The notes under the pieces were generated by a model, which was given only the letters and a program-made list of their open reading frames with translations, was not told where the DNA came from and searched no databases. The position numbers were made by a program, and so were the translations under genes. DNA of 64,000 nt, taken from the NCBI GenBank assembly GCA_016699695.1, contig CP065006.1, positions 1,240,001 to 1,304,000 on the forward strand, in the 5' to 3' direction. Numbering within the stretch: position 1 is the first letter of the stretch; each line of letters begins with the position of its first letter. Below, in pieces: positions 9,029 through 18,055 of the stretch. This stretch comes from Bacteroidota bacterium. Lineage in GTDB: Bacteria > Bacteroidota > Bacteroidia > Bacteroidales > UBA10428.

Positions 9029-9331
9029 TTTTTTATTAAATAAACTGTTGTCAAATAAAAATTAACCTTTTGGGCTAAAACCCTTAATTGCCCCGGGCTT
9101 AAGCCCGGGGCAATTAAATAATACAAAATATAATCTTTATCCTAAAACTAACTTGCTTATTCTCACCTTGAGATTAATGCTATTAAACTATGGTTTGATT
9201 GTTTTGATATCTGTTTATTACTACAATAGTATTTACTGTCCATTTCTCCAGCATTACCAATCCGGTAATTTTTATTTAATCGGATTTATTCAGCAGAAGC
9301 GTTTTTTAAACAAATACTTTCCAGATTGCTG
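9029..9331. other. Intergenic region with strong palindrome
   Basis: A 303-base gap between two minus-strand genes. It contains the perfect inverted repeat at 9084-9117 and a nearby smaller one (TGGGCTAAAACCC, from 9070). A short hydrophobic frame at 9153-9338 has no homologue-like features and is not called. Confidence 0.5.
9084..9117. repeat. Perfect 34-bp palindrome (REP-like)
   Basis: A perfect inverted repeat centred between 9100 and 9101. Each arm is 17 bases, with the core GCCCCGGGCTT and its complement, and the ends are TTAATT/AATTAA. It is far more GC-rich than its surroundings. A smaller arm pair (GGGCTAAAACCC) lies immediately to the left, giving a two-stem cluster typical of bacterial REP-type elements. 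There is no U-run of the intrinsic-terminator kind. Confidence 0.7.
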
Positions 9332-11770
9332 TCAATAATTTGTATCAATCGATTCGATGGTTATCGTTTCGGCCGATTGAAAGATTTCCATACCGGTAGT
9401 TACCGATTCCGGACATTTAACCAGTGTATTTAGAAAATCCTCACCCGCTGTTTCGTATGCTTTGACCTTAATAACAAGCTCATCGAGCTGTGGTTTCGAT
9501 TCAATTGCCTTCACTAAAAATGCTTCCGCATCTGTTTTGAGCAATTCCGACAGCGACCCGGATAGGGACGACAACTCTTGCAGTGCATTTTGATAATCCG
9601 TTAGCGATGTGCTCCTGAAATCTTCGACACATTCACCAAGGTTTTTAATACCGCCGCCCAACTTTGCAAAATCGGTTGATTTTACCGTAAGGTTTTGCGA
9701 ACTGTTACATCCACATTCTTCTGGCTCATAAGGTAACCCAACTTGTTTTGGAGGTATAGTTGGAGGTTCGGGGTCAACCAGAACTTCATCGTCAGTTGCA
9801 GGTGTTTCATCTGTCGGTTGGTCGTTTTGCGGCTCCTGTTCTGTTGGTTGTTCTATTGTAGGAGTTGGATTTGTTGAAGGGGTTTGTTCGCCCGGAATCG
9901 GAGTTAAATCGGCTAGTTCGATATCCTCGTCTTCGGATTCTTCTGTTTGACTGTTGCACTGCTGCTCGCGATAAGTTATGCGCTTCAAGTCTCTGTGTGC
10001 TTTTTCGTAATTCTCGACTACACTTTTCATTACCTCTTCGTGTTTCAGGATTTCTCCAATATTATTGCCGAATTTCTCGGCTGCTTGTTGTACTTCAAGA
10101 ACCCCAATTGCTGCACTTAACGATTTTCCCCAAAGTCCCTCAACAACTTCCCCAAACTGATTTTTCACTATTTTCTCAAACGATTCTCCGGAAGCTGTTT
10201 TGCCAATATTGTTTTTTAGTTCTTCGGGGTTGCTGCTGGCAATTATTTCTGACAAGGCGCTTCCTTTGTCGGCAATCTCGGCTGTTACTTTTACAGCTCC
10301 CGATGTTTTACCATTCGCAATAATAGTGAGGCCGGCTTTTGCTAGCAATTCAATAGTTGAACTCACCAGTTCGTCCCTGGCTTTTTCAAATTCCGGAGAA
10401 CCTGCATAACTTTGTAATTCTTCTGTGGCCTCTTCTAAGTTTTCTAATGCTGCTTCTTTTATTCTTTCTATGGTGGCAATAGTTTCGTCGTCGCACTTAA
10501 CAACCTCAACCTCTACAGCAGGCCCAACAGCAGCGCCACATTCCGATTTTGCCTGAAGCATGGTGCTTCCTTCGACAATACCCTGAAGTGTAACTTTGTT
10601 TCCTATGCCAACCGCCGATAAGATTCCGGGATTTGCCGGCTCAAATTTCACGAGTTCAGCGGCATTTCCTGGTTGTCCGGTAACCGATATGGTTAAAATG
10701 CCCGATTTTTTATTCCCATCAACATCATACAACGCGATTTGAGGTATTTCTTCACCACCGTTGTACGATTCAATACTAACACACGAGGCTTCCATTGAAG
10801 TTTGCGCCGTTTTTCCATCCGGGGTGGTGTATTCCACCATTAGCACACCCTCACCCGGCATTACTCCGTTGACGGTTGCCGTAGCTGAGCCATCGGAAGT
10901 TACAGAAAGTATATCGCCAGGTTCTACCCAGAACTTATAGCTTCCTCCTTCGGGTTTGGCGGTGGCGGTAACCGTGCCAGTTTCTCCAACACCAATGTTT
11001 TTGCAACCGGCTAATGTTATTGCCGGTTTGTCCGACTCTTTGTAAGGAACAATTGTAATTTCCAGGGTGTGTTCCTCGGTGGTAAATTCCGGGCCGCTTG
11101 CCGTGGAGCGTTTTTTACTTTCGCTCGATTTCCAACTTGCAGAATAACCATTGGCTGTTTTGTTAATGTTGCAATTCCTGTCGGAGCCAAGGTCACAGCC
11201 TCCCGAACACCATATATTGTAGTCGTCGTAATCGCCACCATAATCTTTCCATTCCCCATCAAACATTTTTCCTGAATAGGAACCTACAGCTTTTATATCA
11301 ATGCTGGCGCTCGCAGATTTGTACTCACCGGAATATTGGAAATGAATAGAAGCTTCGGGCCTTGCTGAGCCGGAAACATTATCACTCCGGATATCTTCGT
11401 CTACAACTTTACCATCGATAGTTTCGCGGTGTTTCGATGATGAGTTATATGTTCCCTTACCGGTAACAGAAAAACTTAGGGGTTCGCCGGCATCAGAGGT
11501 GTATAGGAATTCAAGGTCAGGATTTTCTGCCTGGTTCTCGACGACCGCAGTAATTTGTCCGCTGGCTGAAGTTTGTGCAGACTGGTGACTTTCTTTGGAC
11601 CATGCATGGCCTCCTGCATCGAATGTCGACGATGTGTCTCTTTGGTGGGTTTTGGTTGTAGAAATTTTGGCCGTTATCAACCACAATTGGCGGTTTTCTG
11701 TGTCGTCATATTGTGAGAATATGCTTTCGCACAAGAGTATCAGAATAACAAAAAGTTGTATTGATTTCAT
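9332..11770 (-). CDS. Large secreted Ig-like protein with Pro/Thr linker
   Basis: An 812-aa exported protein with a signal peptide (FVILILLCESIFSQ). Residues 20-260 are rich in Ser, Thr and Gly and look like beta-strands, with four Cys around CSGGCDLGSDRNC. Residues about 260-430 hold two Ig-like/BIG-type segments (GVGETGTVTATAKPEGG and an LTISVTGQPGN stretch). Residues about 435-610 are helical and charged, probably coiled coil. A Pro/Thr/Glu-rich linker (about 625-685) precedes a helical C-terminal domain that begins at ECGCNSS. There is no type IX C-terminal sorting domain. It lies 14 bases downstream of the 11785-12741 gene and between the two paralogues, so the three are probably one operon. 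Function unknown; a surface or periplasmic scaffold is the best guess. Confidence 0.75.
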   Translation of the reverse strand: MKSIQLFVILILLCESIFSQYDDTENRQLWLITAKISTTKTHQRDTSSTFDAGGHAWSKESHQSAQTSASGQITAVVENQAENPDLEFLYTSDAGEPLSFSVTGKGTYNSSSKHRETIDGKVVDEDIRSDNVSGSARPEASIHFQYSGEYKSASASIDIKAVGSYSGKMFDGEWKDYGGDYDDYNIWCSGGCDLGSDRNCNINKTANGYSASWKSSESKKRSTASGPEFTTEEHTLEITIVPYKESDKPAITLAGCKNIGVGETGTVTATAKPEGGSYKFWVEPGDILSVTSDGSATATVNGVMPGEGVLMVEYTTPDGKTAQTSMEASCVSIESYNGGEEIPQIALYDVDGNKKSGILTISVTGQPGNAAELVKFEPANPGILSAVGIGNKVTLQGIVEGSTMLQAKSECGAAVGPAVEVEVVKCDDETIATIERIKEAALENLEEATEELQSYAGSPEFEKARDELVSSTIELLAKAGLTIIANGKTSGAVKVTAEIADKGSALSEIIASSNPEELKNNIGKTASGESFEKIVKNQFGEVVEGLWGKSLSAAIGVLEVQQAAEKFGNNIGEILKHEEVMKSVVENYEKAHRDLKRITYREQQCNSQTEESEDEDIELADLTPIPGEQTPSTNPTPTIEQPTEQEPQNDQPTDETPATDDEVLVDPEPPTIPPKQVGLPYEPEECGCNSSQNLTVKSTDFAKLGGGIKNLGECVEDFRSTSLTDYQNALQELSSLSGSLSELLKTDAEAFLVKAIESKPQLDELVIKVKAYETAGEDFLNTLVKCPESVTTGMEIFQSAETITIESIDTNY

Positions 11771-11784
11771 TAAAAAACTGGCTG

Positions 11785-12741
11785 TTAATGAGCTGTAATA
11801 ATAGGCAATAAGGTTTTAGGAAAATTTATATCGAGCGATTCCTCGAAGCGGGCGCAGTGGTAACTTATGCTATTGGCCTTCAGATATTCCTGTGTGCGCT
11901 GTTCAAGGAATTTTTTGTTGGTAATCATATGAAAAGTTATTAGCTGGATTTCGGATTTTAACCTGCTTTTGTCCCAATAGGCCGGGTTTATCTTCATTAT
12001 TTTCGGAAATCCGGTGAGGGTACCAACGCGAGAAAGCATTCCGCTCATCGTAGCGTGTTTGTTCCAGTCCGATGGCGGAATAGCAGCCCACTCTTCATCC
12101 AGCATTTGTTTTGAATATGCCCACTGAATTTCATCGGAGTTACGTTTAATTTCGGCATATGCCACATCGAAAGCCTCCTTTACGGTGACAGGCAGCCAGT
12201 AATCGGGCTTGGCCGGGTCATACAATACAAAATATTCGCCATCATACACGTCGATTCCCTGCGCTATGGTTTCCTTTTTTTCGGGAATGGCAAAGAAATC
12301 CGGGTTGCGGGAAAAACCTGCAGACCAGCCGGGCTGAACCATATTTAAATAAATCGACCATTCGGGTGGTTCTATCAAGCCGCGGACTTCAGTTCCATCC
12401 TTTTTTCGGTACCACGCAGCAAATTCGAAACTAATGCGTGAAGGGACCCCATAAACCCCTTCGTACTGGCAGGCAACAGTGGTATAAATCCGCGCCCGGC
12501 CATCGAAGCCTTTCGTTTCGCTTAACACCTGATTCTTTCTTATAATAGCAACCAGTTCATTAATTTTCTGAAGGTTTGCTGTCATTTCGGCTTTTGTAAA
12601 ACTGCAATCCGAACCGACATAATCGGTACGGTTCAGAATTTCGAATGTGCCCTGTTTTTCTAAAACCAGTGGAAGTTCCTGGGCATTGCTACGATAAACC
12701 AGGATTGTAAAAACCAGGATTGCAAAAAATGGAGTTTTCAT
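11785..12741 (-). CDS. Secreted protein, paralogue of 7982-9028
   Basis: A 318-aa exported protein with a signal peptide ending at SNAQ. Its middle and C-terminal parts match the product of 7982-9028: GVPSRISFEF aligns with GIPASLDFLF, then LIEPPEWSIY with TIEPPQSGIM, DYWLPVTVKE with PFWIPVTVKE, and KINPAYWDKS with RFNPDYWDKS. The N-terminus has a Cys pair (Cys47 and a Cys near residue 91) that the paralogue lacks. The stop is 14 bases before the start of the 812-aa gene, so the two are likely co-transcribed. The domain is unknown to me; the conserved aromatic and Pro pattern suggests a compact beta-rich fold. Confidence 0.75.
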   Translation of the reverse strand: MKTPFFAILVFTILVYRSNAQELPLVLEKQGTFEILNRTDYVGSDCSFTKAEMTANLQKINELVAIIRKNQVLSETKGFDGRARIYTTVACQYEGVYGVPSRISFEFAAWYRKKDGTEVRGLIEPPEWSIYLNMVQPGWSAGFSRNPDFFAIPEKKETIAQGIDVYDGEYFVLYDPAKPDYWLPVTVKEAFDVAYAEIKRNSDEIQWAYSKQMLDEEWAAIPPSDWNKHATMSGMLSRVGTLTGFPKIMKINPAYWDKSRLKSEIQLITFHMITNKKFLEQRTQEYLKANSISYHCARFEESLDINFPKTLLPIITAH

Positions 12742-12828
12742 ACTATTTTATAAAATGAGTTAAACCTGAATTGTTCGTTAATAACTGCCATGCAGCAAGC
12801 AACTTGGAATACTATTCTTTAGGATAAA

Positions 12829-13407
12829 TTAATCTTGTGGCACACCGTTAATTAAAACATGCTTTTTGCCATTTTCTTCATACCAGTAATCATACGTGGT
12901 TCCCCCAGTGTACTCCGAACTTACCCGTCCTTCCCGGTCGTATGAAACAGAGCTAGTGATTTCACCATGCCTAATCTGACTTTCAGTATGTTTTTTCCCA
13001 TCTTCGTAAAAAGTATTCGTATATCCCGAATATTCCCAAGGCTCCCCGGTCAGATTGCTTTCCGATTTTAGTGTTACGTTTTCGTAGTATTCCTTAGATA
13101 GTCCTTGCGGGACACCATTTTCATAGTTTTGTTCCATATGAACCTGTCCACTTTCGTAAAATGTTTTTTGTATTCCCTGCCGGATACCTTTTACAAGTTT
13201 TTGCTCCTCCAACAGAGGCCCTTTTTCGCTGTAATATTTATAAATACCATCGGGAACGCCATCCGAGAGAATATATTCTTTCATGATTTTCCCGCTTGGA
13301 TAATATTCGCTTTTGGGGCCGTTCAGCGGATTGTCGTTGTTTTGGGCAATAAGTATAGTCGGCAATACCAGTAAAAAAGATAGCAACAGCACTGTATTTA
13401 TTTTCAT
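12829..13407 (-). CDS. Secreted MORN-type repeat protein
   Basis: A 192-aa exported protein starting at the ATG at 13407, directly before a signal peptide (MKINTVLLLSFLLVLPTILIAQ); a longer frame to 13449 adds residues with no signal character. The mature part is built from about five repeats of the MORN_2/YwqK type, each roughly 20-24 residues with a YYPSGK, FYESGQ or FYEDGK turn and a GxxxG-type start (GVPDGIYKYY, GIRQGIQKTF, GVPQGLSKEY). Such repeats form extended beta-sheets in many Bacteroidota exported proteins, and their role is usually unknown. It sits in the exported-protein island, 87 bases downstream of which begins the paralogue gene at 12741. Confidence 0.82.
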   Translation of the reverse strand: MKINTVLLLSFLLVLPTILIAQNNDNPLNGPKSEYYPSGKIMKEYILSDGVPDGIYKYYSEKGPLLEEQKLVKGIRQGIQKTFYESGQVHMEQNYENGVPQGLSKEYYENVTLKSESNLTGEPWEYSGYTNTFYEDGKKHTESQIRHGEITSSVSYDREGRVSSEYTGGTTYDYWYEENGKKHVLINGVPQD

Positions 13408-13546
13408 GTTACAAAGGGTTAATTTTAAATGAGTATCGGGAATGAACAATTGAGCAGAAACACTGATTGTCCTTCATCTCTACCTGGCGGCAGACAAGCT
13501 CGGTGAAGCAAAGCGGAAGCCGGGGATATAATAAATATTTACTAGA

Positions 13547-13564
13547 TTCCCGATTACTCGGGAA
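13547..13564. repeat. Short inverted repeat TTCCCGA-TTAC-TCGGGAA
   Basis: A perfect 7-bp stem with a 4-base loop in the 224-base gap between two exported-protein genes. The flanking text (CTGGCGGCAGACAAGCTCG from 13483 and GGGAATGACG after it) has the look of dispersed intergenic repeats, but no second copy is present in this window. Confidence 0.5.
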
Positions 13565-13631
13565 TGACGCTATGAATGAGGTTTTCAGTAATTTAATCAT
13601 TAAGATATTACAATTCCGGCTAGTCATAATT

Positions 13632-14756
13632 TTATTCGCGCGTAAGATTAAAATCAATGGTTACGGTTGTTGTCTCCGTTCCCTGCGAAACATCTTTGGT
13701 TTCTTTCTCACTAAGCACTTTATCTTCGGGACTGCCCTGAAAAGGCCCGAATACAGCTTTTAAAGGAACATCGACACTTTTGGTTTTTGTATCGCGGGGC
13801 TCAGACTCGTCTTCGCATGTACCTTCAACCTTTTTTTCGGTAGTTGTTTTTAGCACTCCTTTTTTTGAGGTAGCTTCCACCAAAATCATATAGGTGCCAT
13901 CCTTTGTGAATACAATTTTAATTCGCACATCATCTACCTTATTGCCTTCGAAAGTGCTTTCGTTTGATAATCCTTCCACTTTTGCCTCAGATTCATCTGT
14001 TTCGGTAATCTTGGCTGCTCCCTTTTTGCCATTTTTACAAGGATAACACGAGAAATCCATTACTGAAGTGAGTTTGGTATTCATGTCGTAGGTTGCTGTG
14101 CCGTTTGCTGCATTTCTACCGGTTTTGGTAAATTTCCAGGTCAATGTGGAATTCATTTTAGAGGTTATGGTGGTTGTTAAATTGCCACCACAGGGTGCCG
14201 ATGAAGTTGAAGTAGTTGTTTCATCTTTCTCCCCCTTAACTTCGATGTTAACTGTGCCTTTGTAAGGGCAAATTTCCAGCTCCAGCAATTCATCGATTAG
14301 TTTATCGCTTATTTTGGTCATTTTATTTAAGCCGTCTGCTCCATGGGTGCCAGTTTCTAAAATATTTGCAAGGGTTTCGGCTTTTTGTGAGTCCATGCAA
14401 GTAAGGTTAAAGGTAACATTGCTGTTCCATACTGTAATTTGTATGCTTATCAGGTATCTGCACCCCATTGCCTGACCTATATTTTTTATGGCTTCGTCGC
14501 TGCGATCGCTGAGTAATGCACGCGTTCTTTCCCATCCAAGCAAAGTAGTTACTGAATTTATATCGTTAACCAATGCACAGGGAAAGGTTTTTTCAATAGC
14601 ATTTGAAACCTCAGTTATAAATGGAGATCCATAGGCTGTAGCTGCAAGTGAATCGCCTTTATATTTTAAGGTAATAAAGAACTTTGTTTCAGAAGCCGAA
14701 ACCATACCAAAGGCAAACACTGTGATCAATAAGAGGAATACTATTCGTGTTCTCAT
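13632..14756 (-). CDS. Secreted protein with LpoB/CsgG-like N-terminal region
   Basis: A 374-aa exported protein with a signal peptide (RIVFLLLITVFAFGMVSA). Residues 25-170 resemble the nucleotide-free alpha/beta fold seen in TolB-N, LpoB and CsgG-type proteins: an FITEVSNAIE helix, the ALLSDRSDEAIKNIGQAMG segment, then the strands CRYLISIQITVW and VTFNLTCMDSQ. The resemblance is by pattern only. The C-terminal half is Thr/Lys-rich with predicted beta-strands and Cys pairs (CYPC). Its start overlaps the stop of the LRR gene by four bases (ATGA), so translation is coupled. It is the last of the tight cluster 18024-13632 headed by the OmpA-domain gene. Confidence 0.72.
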   Translation of the reverse strand: MRTRIVFLLLITVFAFGMVSASETKFFITLKYKGDSLAATAYGSPFITEVSNAIEKTFPCALVNDINSVTTLLGWERTRALLSDRSDEAIKNIGQAMGCRYLISIQITVWNSNVTFNLTCMDSQKAETLANILETGTHGADGLNKMTKISDKLIDELLELEICPYKGTVNIEVKGEKDETTTSTSSAPCGGNLTTTITSKMNSTLTWKFTKTGRNAANGTATYDMNTKLTSVMDFSCYPCKNGKKGAAKITETDESEAKVEGLSNESTFEGNKVDDVRIKIVFTKDGTYMILVEATSKKGVLKTTTEKKVEGTCEDESEPRDTKTKSVDVPLKAVFGPFQGSPEDKVLSEKETKDVSQGTETTTVTIDFNLTRE

Positions 14757-15667
14757 TCTGTTAATATTTGGCAGCCGGGGAATTTATTTTCTAAAGTGGT
14801 AATTTCCGAATCGGGAATATTCGTTTTGGCAATACCCAGTTTTTCGATCGATGAAAACGACTCAGCACATGGGAAAACCGTTGAAAGTGGGTTTACATCG
14901 ATATAAAGCTCTTTTAATGTTTTTAGATTTGCCAGATCTACAGGCAAAGCACTGATGTTATTATTAAACAGCCCCAGCACCGATAAGCGTTTAAATCCGG
15001 TTACTTCCGGTGGGATATCTCTTACAAATACACCAAAATTTATGATGTATAAAGTTTCCAACGGATAACCGGAGGCATTTTTGAGTATTGCGCTAATATT
15101 TACCGGAACAGGATGTTCACCTGCTGTAATTACCAATACTTTAATCCCCAAGAAATTTGGCATTTGATCGATAACTGCCTGTACACCGGGCATAGAAAGG
15201 TCAATGACCAGGGTCGTCATCTGTTCAAGATATGCTGCATTTTTTACGGTTTTATCATCATCTGCCTTATATTCCTCAACAATTTCTTCACGCAAGGGTT
15301 CTGCCAGCAGAATATCGGCGCCTTTGCCCCCGGCAGCAGCTTTCCATATTTGTGCGTAGACATCCATTTTCTGATCGACCATTTCCTGGTTCAATTCATT
15401 CAGCTTCTGGGCATCTTTGTTGTCAGTACCTTCTTCCTGTCCGCTATTGTTTTGTGGATTAGCCTGTGAATTATTAGCGGCCATCAACTGCGCAGCAAGC
15501 TCTTTTATTTCTTCATTCGCTTTTTTAGCAGCAACCGGATCGTCCCAATTCGTAGTTTGCCGGATTTTGGCCATTTTCTGCCTTATCTCTTCTTTGGAGG
15601 GATTATTATTCTGCCCGTAGGCAAAAACAGTTAATCCCAGGAATAGCAATATCAGCAATTTTCTCAT
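14753..15667 (-). CDS. Secreted leucine-rich-repeat protein
   Basis: A 304-aa exported protein starting at the ATG at 15667, which begins a signal peptide (MRKLLILLFLGLTVFAYGQ); the longer frame to 15739 overlaps the upstream gene and places the signal sequence internally. Residues about 25-120 are helical, Lys/Glu/Asn/Gln-rich and partly coiled coil. The C-terminal 130 residues contain LRR-like units with the LxxLxLxxNxI spacing, for example LSVLGLFNNNISALP followed by LKTLKELYIDVNPL. The product probably mediates protein contacts in the periplasm or at the surface. It lies between two exported-protein genes with a 4-base overlap downstream, in the OmpA-headed cluster. Confidence 0.8.
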   Translation of the reverse strand: MRKLLILLFLGLTVFAYGQNNNPSKEEIRQKMAKIRQTTNWDDPVAAKKANEEIKELAAQLMAANNSQANPQNNSGQEEGTDNKDAQKLNELNQEMVDQKMDVYAQIWKAAAGGKGADILLAEPLREEIVEEYKADDDKTVKNAAYLEQMTTLVIDLSMPGVQAVIDQMPNFLGIKVLVITAGEHPVPVNISAILKNASGYPLETLYIINFGVFVRDIPPEVTGFKRLSVLGLFNNNISALPVDLANLKTLKELYIDVNPLSTVFPCAESFSSIEKLGIAKTNIPDSEITTLENKFPGCQILTE

Positions 15668-15716
15668 TTTCGGTCGGGAATTCAGTTGTAGTTTTTTATG
15701 AAATACATATTGTTTT

Positions 15717-16706
15717 CTATTCCGGGAAGTACAATACATATTTATTCACATCTTTCAGGCGTTTGAGATATTCAACAATTGATTCAAGACATGCAACATC
15801 CTTTGTATCTGGAGGAAGATCAATTCCGGTTTCGGCTTTCAAAACAACACTGTTGGTTTCTCCAATTTTACGGTTCTCGGGCATTCGTTCTTTCACATTT
15901 GCCAAATGTACACGTAATTGAGCTCTGTATTTTGGAGTTTGATACGCACAATACTTTATTTGTTCTCTTTTAATTTTAGCCTCAAGTGTGTCTATTTCCG
16001 GAACTTGAGCAGATGTAATTATGGTTCCATACGAAGCTTCTTTGTCGCGAAATTTCTGTATGTTATTGAGCATTTTTTGTGCCTCAGGATCGTTATCAAT
16101 TGCATTGTACTGTGCTTGCAATGTCTGGCTGTTGTTAACCAATTCGTTGTTAAGGGTTAGTTGTTGATTAGTAAGTTCCATTATATTTTGCGAATTCTGG
16201 ATATTCGCGGGTTGTTTAGCATTTGGATCATTTGTAGCCATTGCCTCTGTTGCATAAGCTTCGGCATATGCAGTGCGCCCTGCTTCGCTCATATTTTGCA
16301 GATTTTTTGCTTCATCCATCGACATGTTTGTCTGCTGCATCATCATTTTATTGGCCAGTTCCTTTTTTTCGGCATCCGACATATTCTTCGAATTTTTCAT
16401 TTTATTTATATCGGCATCCGACATTCCATACGTCTGTTGCATTTGTTTTGCAGCATTTTCCTGAGCAACAGCTTTGTTTGCTTCAACACAGGCATCGGCT
16501 TTTTGGTTTCTTGCGTGTATATCGTTATTAATTTCGGTAATAAGTGTTTGCACTTTTTCCATGTACAAACTAACCTCTTCATTAGTAACAGAACACGAGT
16601 CATTCGGCAAAGCTGGTATGGCTTTTAAATAGACTTCCGGCGTTTTTTGAGCAAGTAACACTGTCGCAAACACTATAGCAATTGATGTTAAAATATACTT
16701 CTTCAT
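15717..16706 (-). CDS. Secreted coiled-coil protein
   Basis: A 329-aa exported protein with a signal peptide (YILTSIAIVFATVLLAQ). The mature part is almost entirely helical and rich in Ala, Asn, Gln, Glu and Met, with heptad-like repetition from about residue 60 to 250 (segments such as MNNIQKFRDKEAS) and a repeated DAD/DAEKK pattern between residues 95 and 120. Single Cys residues occur near residues 38, 72 and 249. It is four bases upstream of nothing but the OmpA-domain gene stop (gap 16707-16710), so it is surely the second gene of that operon. A periplasmic spacer or adaptor linked to the OmpA-domain protein is a reasonable inference; no family was recognised. Confidence 0.75.
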   Translation of the reverse strand: MKKYILTSIAIVFATVLLAQKTPEVYLKAIPALPNDSCSVTNEEVSLYMEKVQTLITEINNDIHARNQKADACVEANKAVAQENAAKQMQQTYGMSDADINKMKNSKNMSDAEKKELANKMMMQQTNMSMDEAKNLQNMSEAGRTAYAEAYATEAMATNDPNAKQPANIQNSQNIMELTNQQLTLNNELVNNSQTLQAQYNAIDNDPEAQKMLNNIQKFRDKEASYGTIITSAQVPEIDTLEAKIKREQIKYCAYQTPKYRAQLRVHLANVKERMPENRKIGETNSVVLKAETGIDLPPDTKDVACLESIVEYLKRLKDVNKYVLYFPE

Positions 16707-16710
16707 AGCA

Positions 16711-18024
16711 TTACAATTTTATAAATTCCACTCTGCGGTTAAGCGCTTTATTTGCCGGCGAATCGTTTGGTGCAACTGGTTGACTTTCGCCTGCTCCATC
16801 CGATTCAATTCTTGAGGCATCAATTCCAAAAGTTTTTACCAATTCATTCTTAACTGAAGCGCCACGACGTTTCGAAAGATCGAGGTTGGCAGCATCGGCG
16901 CCGTCGCTATCGGTATGCCCAACGATTTTTATTTTTACATCGGGGTTTTCAGTTAAAACTTTTGCAATTTCTTTGAGTGTGCCGTACGATTCGGGTTTTA
17001 CTACATCTTTATTTACATCGAAGTAAATTCCGTAGCTAACCAGCTTGCCTTCGGTAATTAATTTGCTGCGCATATCGGGTGCACCCACTGCAATGCGGAT
17101 ATTGGAAATCATGGCTGCACCGTATTCAAACCGAATGCGGTCGGGTTTCAGGCAGCCAGTAGGGAATGCTTTAGGAAGGTCGATGATTTTATTTTCGTTT
17201 TGGTATAGTCTTACTCTGGACTTTTGAACCCATACCGAAATATGGTATTTCTGATTCATCTTTTGCTTCAGCTGCTCCTCGTTGATATGTCCGCTCAATT
17301 TAGAAGCCTGGCAATCGTCTTTATTTAGCCAGGTGCTGTAGTTTGGCCTGCCAAAATATTCAACATTGAAATAAAAACCTCCCTCGCCCGGAGCCGATCC
17401 GCCGTCCCAAGCCCTGGCATTCTTTGCCTGCATAAGCCTGAACCCATAACCACTCATACCGTCGCCCTCCAGGCCTCCTGTCGGGATAACATCAAATTCT
17501 ATGGTAAAGTTTTCCGGAAGATTTAAAAGTTCGTCGGTCCAAACACACTCAGACATCACAAACTTCATCCAGTTACCAGGGAATAAATTGGTGGTAACCA
17601 CTTCGGCAGAGCCGTTGGTATTCCATAGCATTGGAAAATCGCCAACAGCATCCTGACTGAAGTCGTCGAAGAAAATAATTTTTTCACCCGGTATAAAATC
17701 GAACTTTGAGTACGATTCCAGCTTAGGATCGTCTTGTTTTTTCTGGCCGCCGGATTTACCATCCGAGGCAAGCTGTTCATCTGATTCCACCTCTTTTGAT
17801 TCGTCTTTTTTCGACTGGTCATCGTCATTTTCTCCTTCACCCGTGACCGCATCTTTTACTCCTCCCTCAATTACATCCAAACCTTTGTCAATTCCCTGAT
17901 CTGTCCGGAGATTGGCTCGGTTGAGCGACTGATTTTTTAGCTTTCCTTTTACATCGATTACCTGTGCAGGCAACACTAAACTAAAAATGCATGCAAGCAT
18001 TAAAACAAATAATTTCGTTTTCAT
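16711..18024 (-). CDS. OmpA-domain protein with lectin-like central domain
   Basis: A 437-aa exported protein with a signal peptide (LFVLMLACIFSLVLPAQ). Residues 20-95 are low-complexity and acidic (Asp/Glu/Ser). Residues about 105-315 look like a LamG/DUF1080-type jelly-roll (FFDDFSQDAVGDFP at its start, IEFDVIPTGGL in the middle). The last 115 residues are an OmpA C-terminal peptidoglycan-binding domain with the hallmark IVGHTDSDGADAANLDLSKR and a terminal NRRVEF. The family normally anchors to peptidoglycan through meso-DAP. It heads the cluster down to 13632 and carries the island's 18-mer promoter element upstream at 18085-18102. Confidence 0.88.
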   Translation of the reverse strand: MKTKLFVLMLACIFSLVLPAQVIDVKGKLKNQSLNRANLRTDQGIDKGLDVIEGGVKDAVTGEGENDDDQSKKDESKEVESDEQLASDGKSGGQKKQDDPKLESYSKFDFIPGEKIIFFDDFSQDAVGDFPMLWNTNGSAEVVTTNLFPGNWMKFVMSECVWTDELLNLPENFTIEFDVIPTGGLEGDGMSGYGFRLMQAKNARAWDGGSAPGEGGFYFNVEYFGRPNYSTWLNKDDCQASKLSGHINEEQLKQKMNQKYHISVWVQKSRVRLYQNENKIIDLPKAFPTGCLKPDRIRFEYGAAMISNIRIAVGAPDMRSKLITEGKLVSYGIYFDVNKDVVKPESYGTLKEIAKVLTENPDVKIKIVGHTDSDGADAANLDLSKRRGASVKNELVKTFGIDASRIESDGAGESQPVAPNDSPANKALNRRVEFIKL

Positions 18025-18055
18025 ATTGTAGAGCTTTAATGGTATGTGTTTGAAT

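Noticed and set aside
9153..9338. 61-aa plus-strand frame with hydrophobic residues
   Set aside because: It overlaps the end of the 812-aa gene, has no ribosome-binding site, and its composition is what AT-rich spacer sequence gives by chance.
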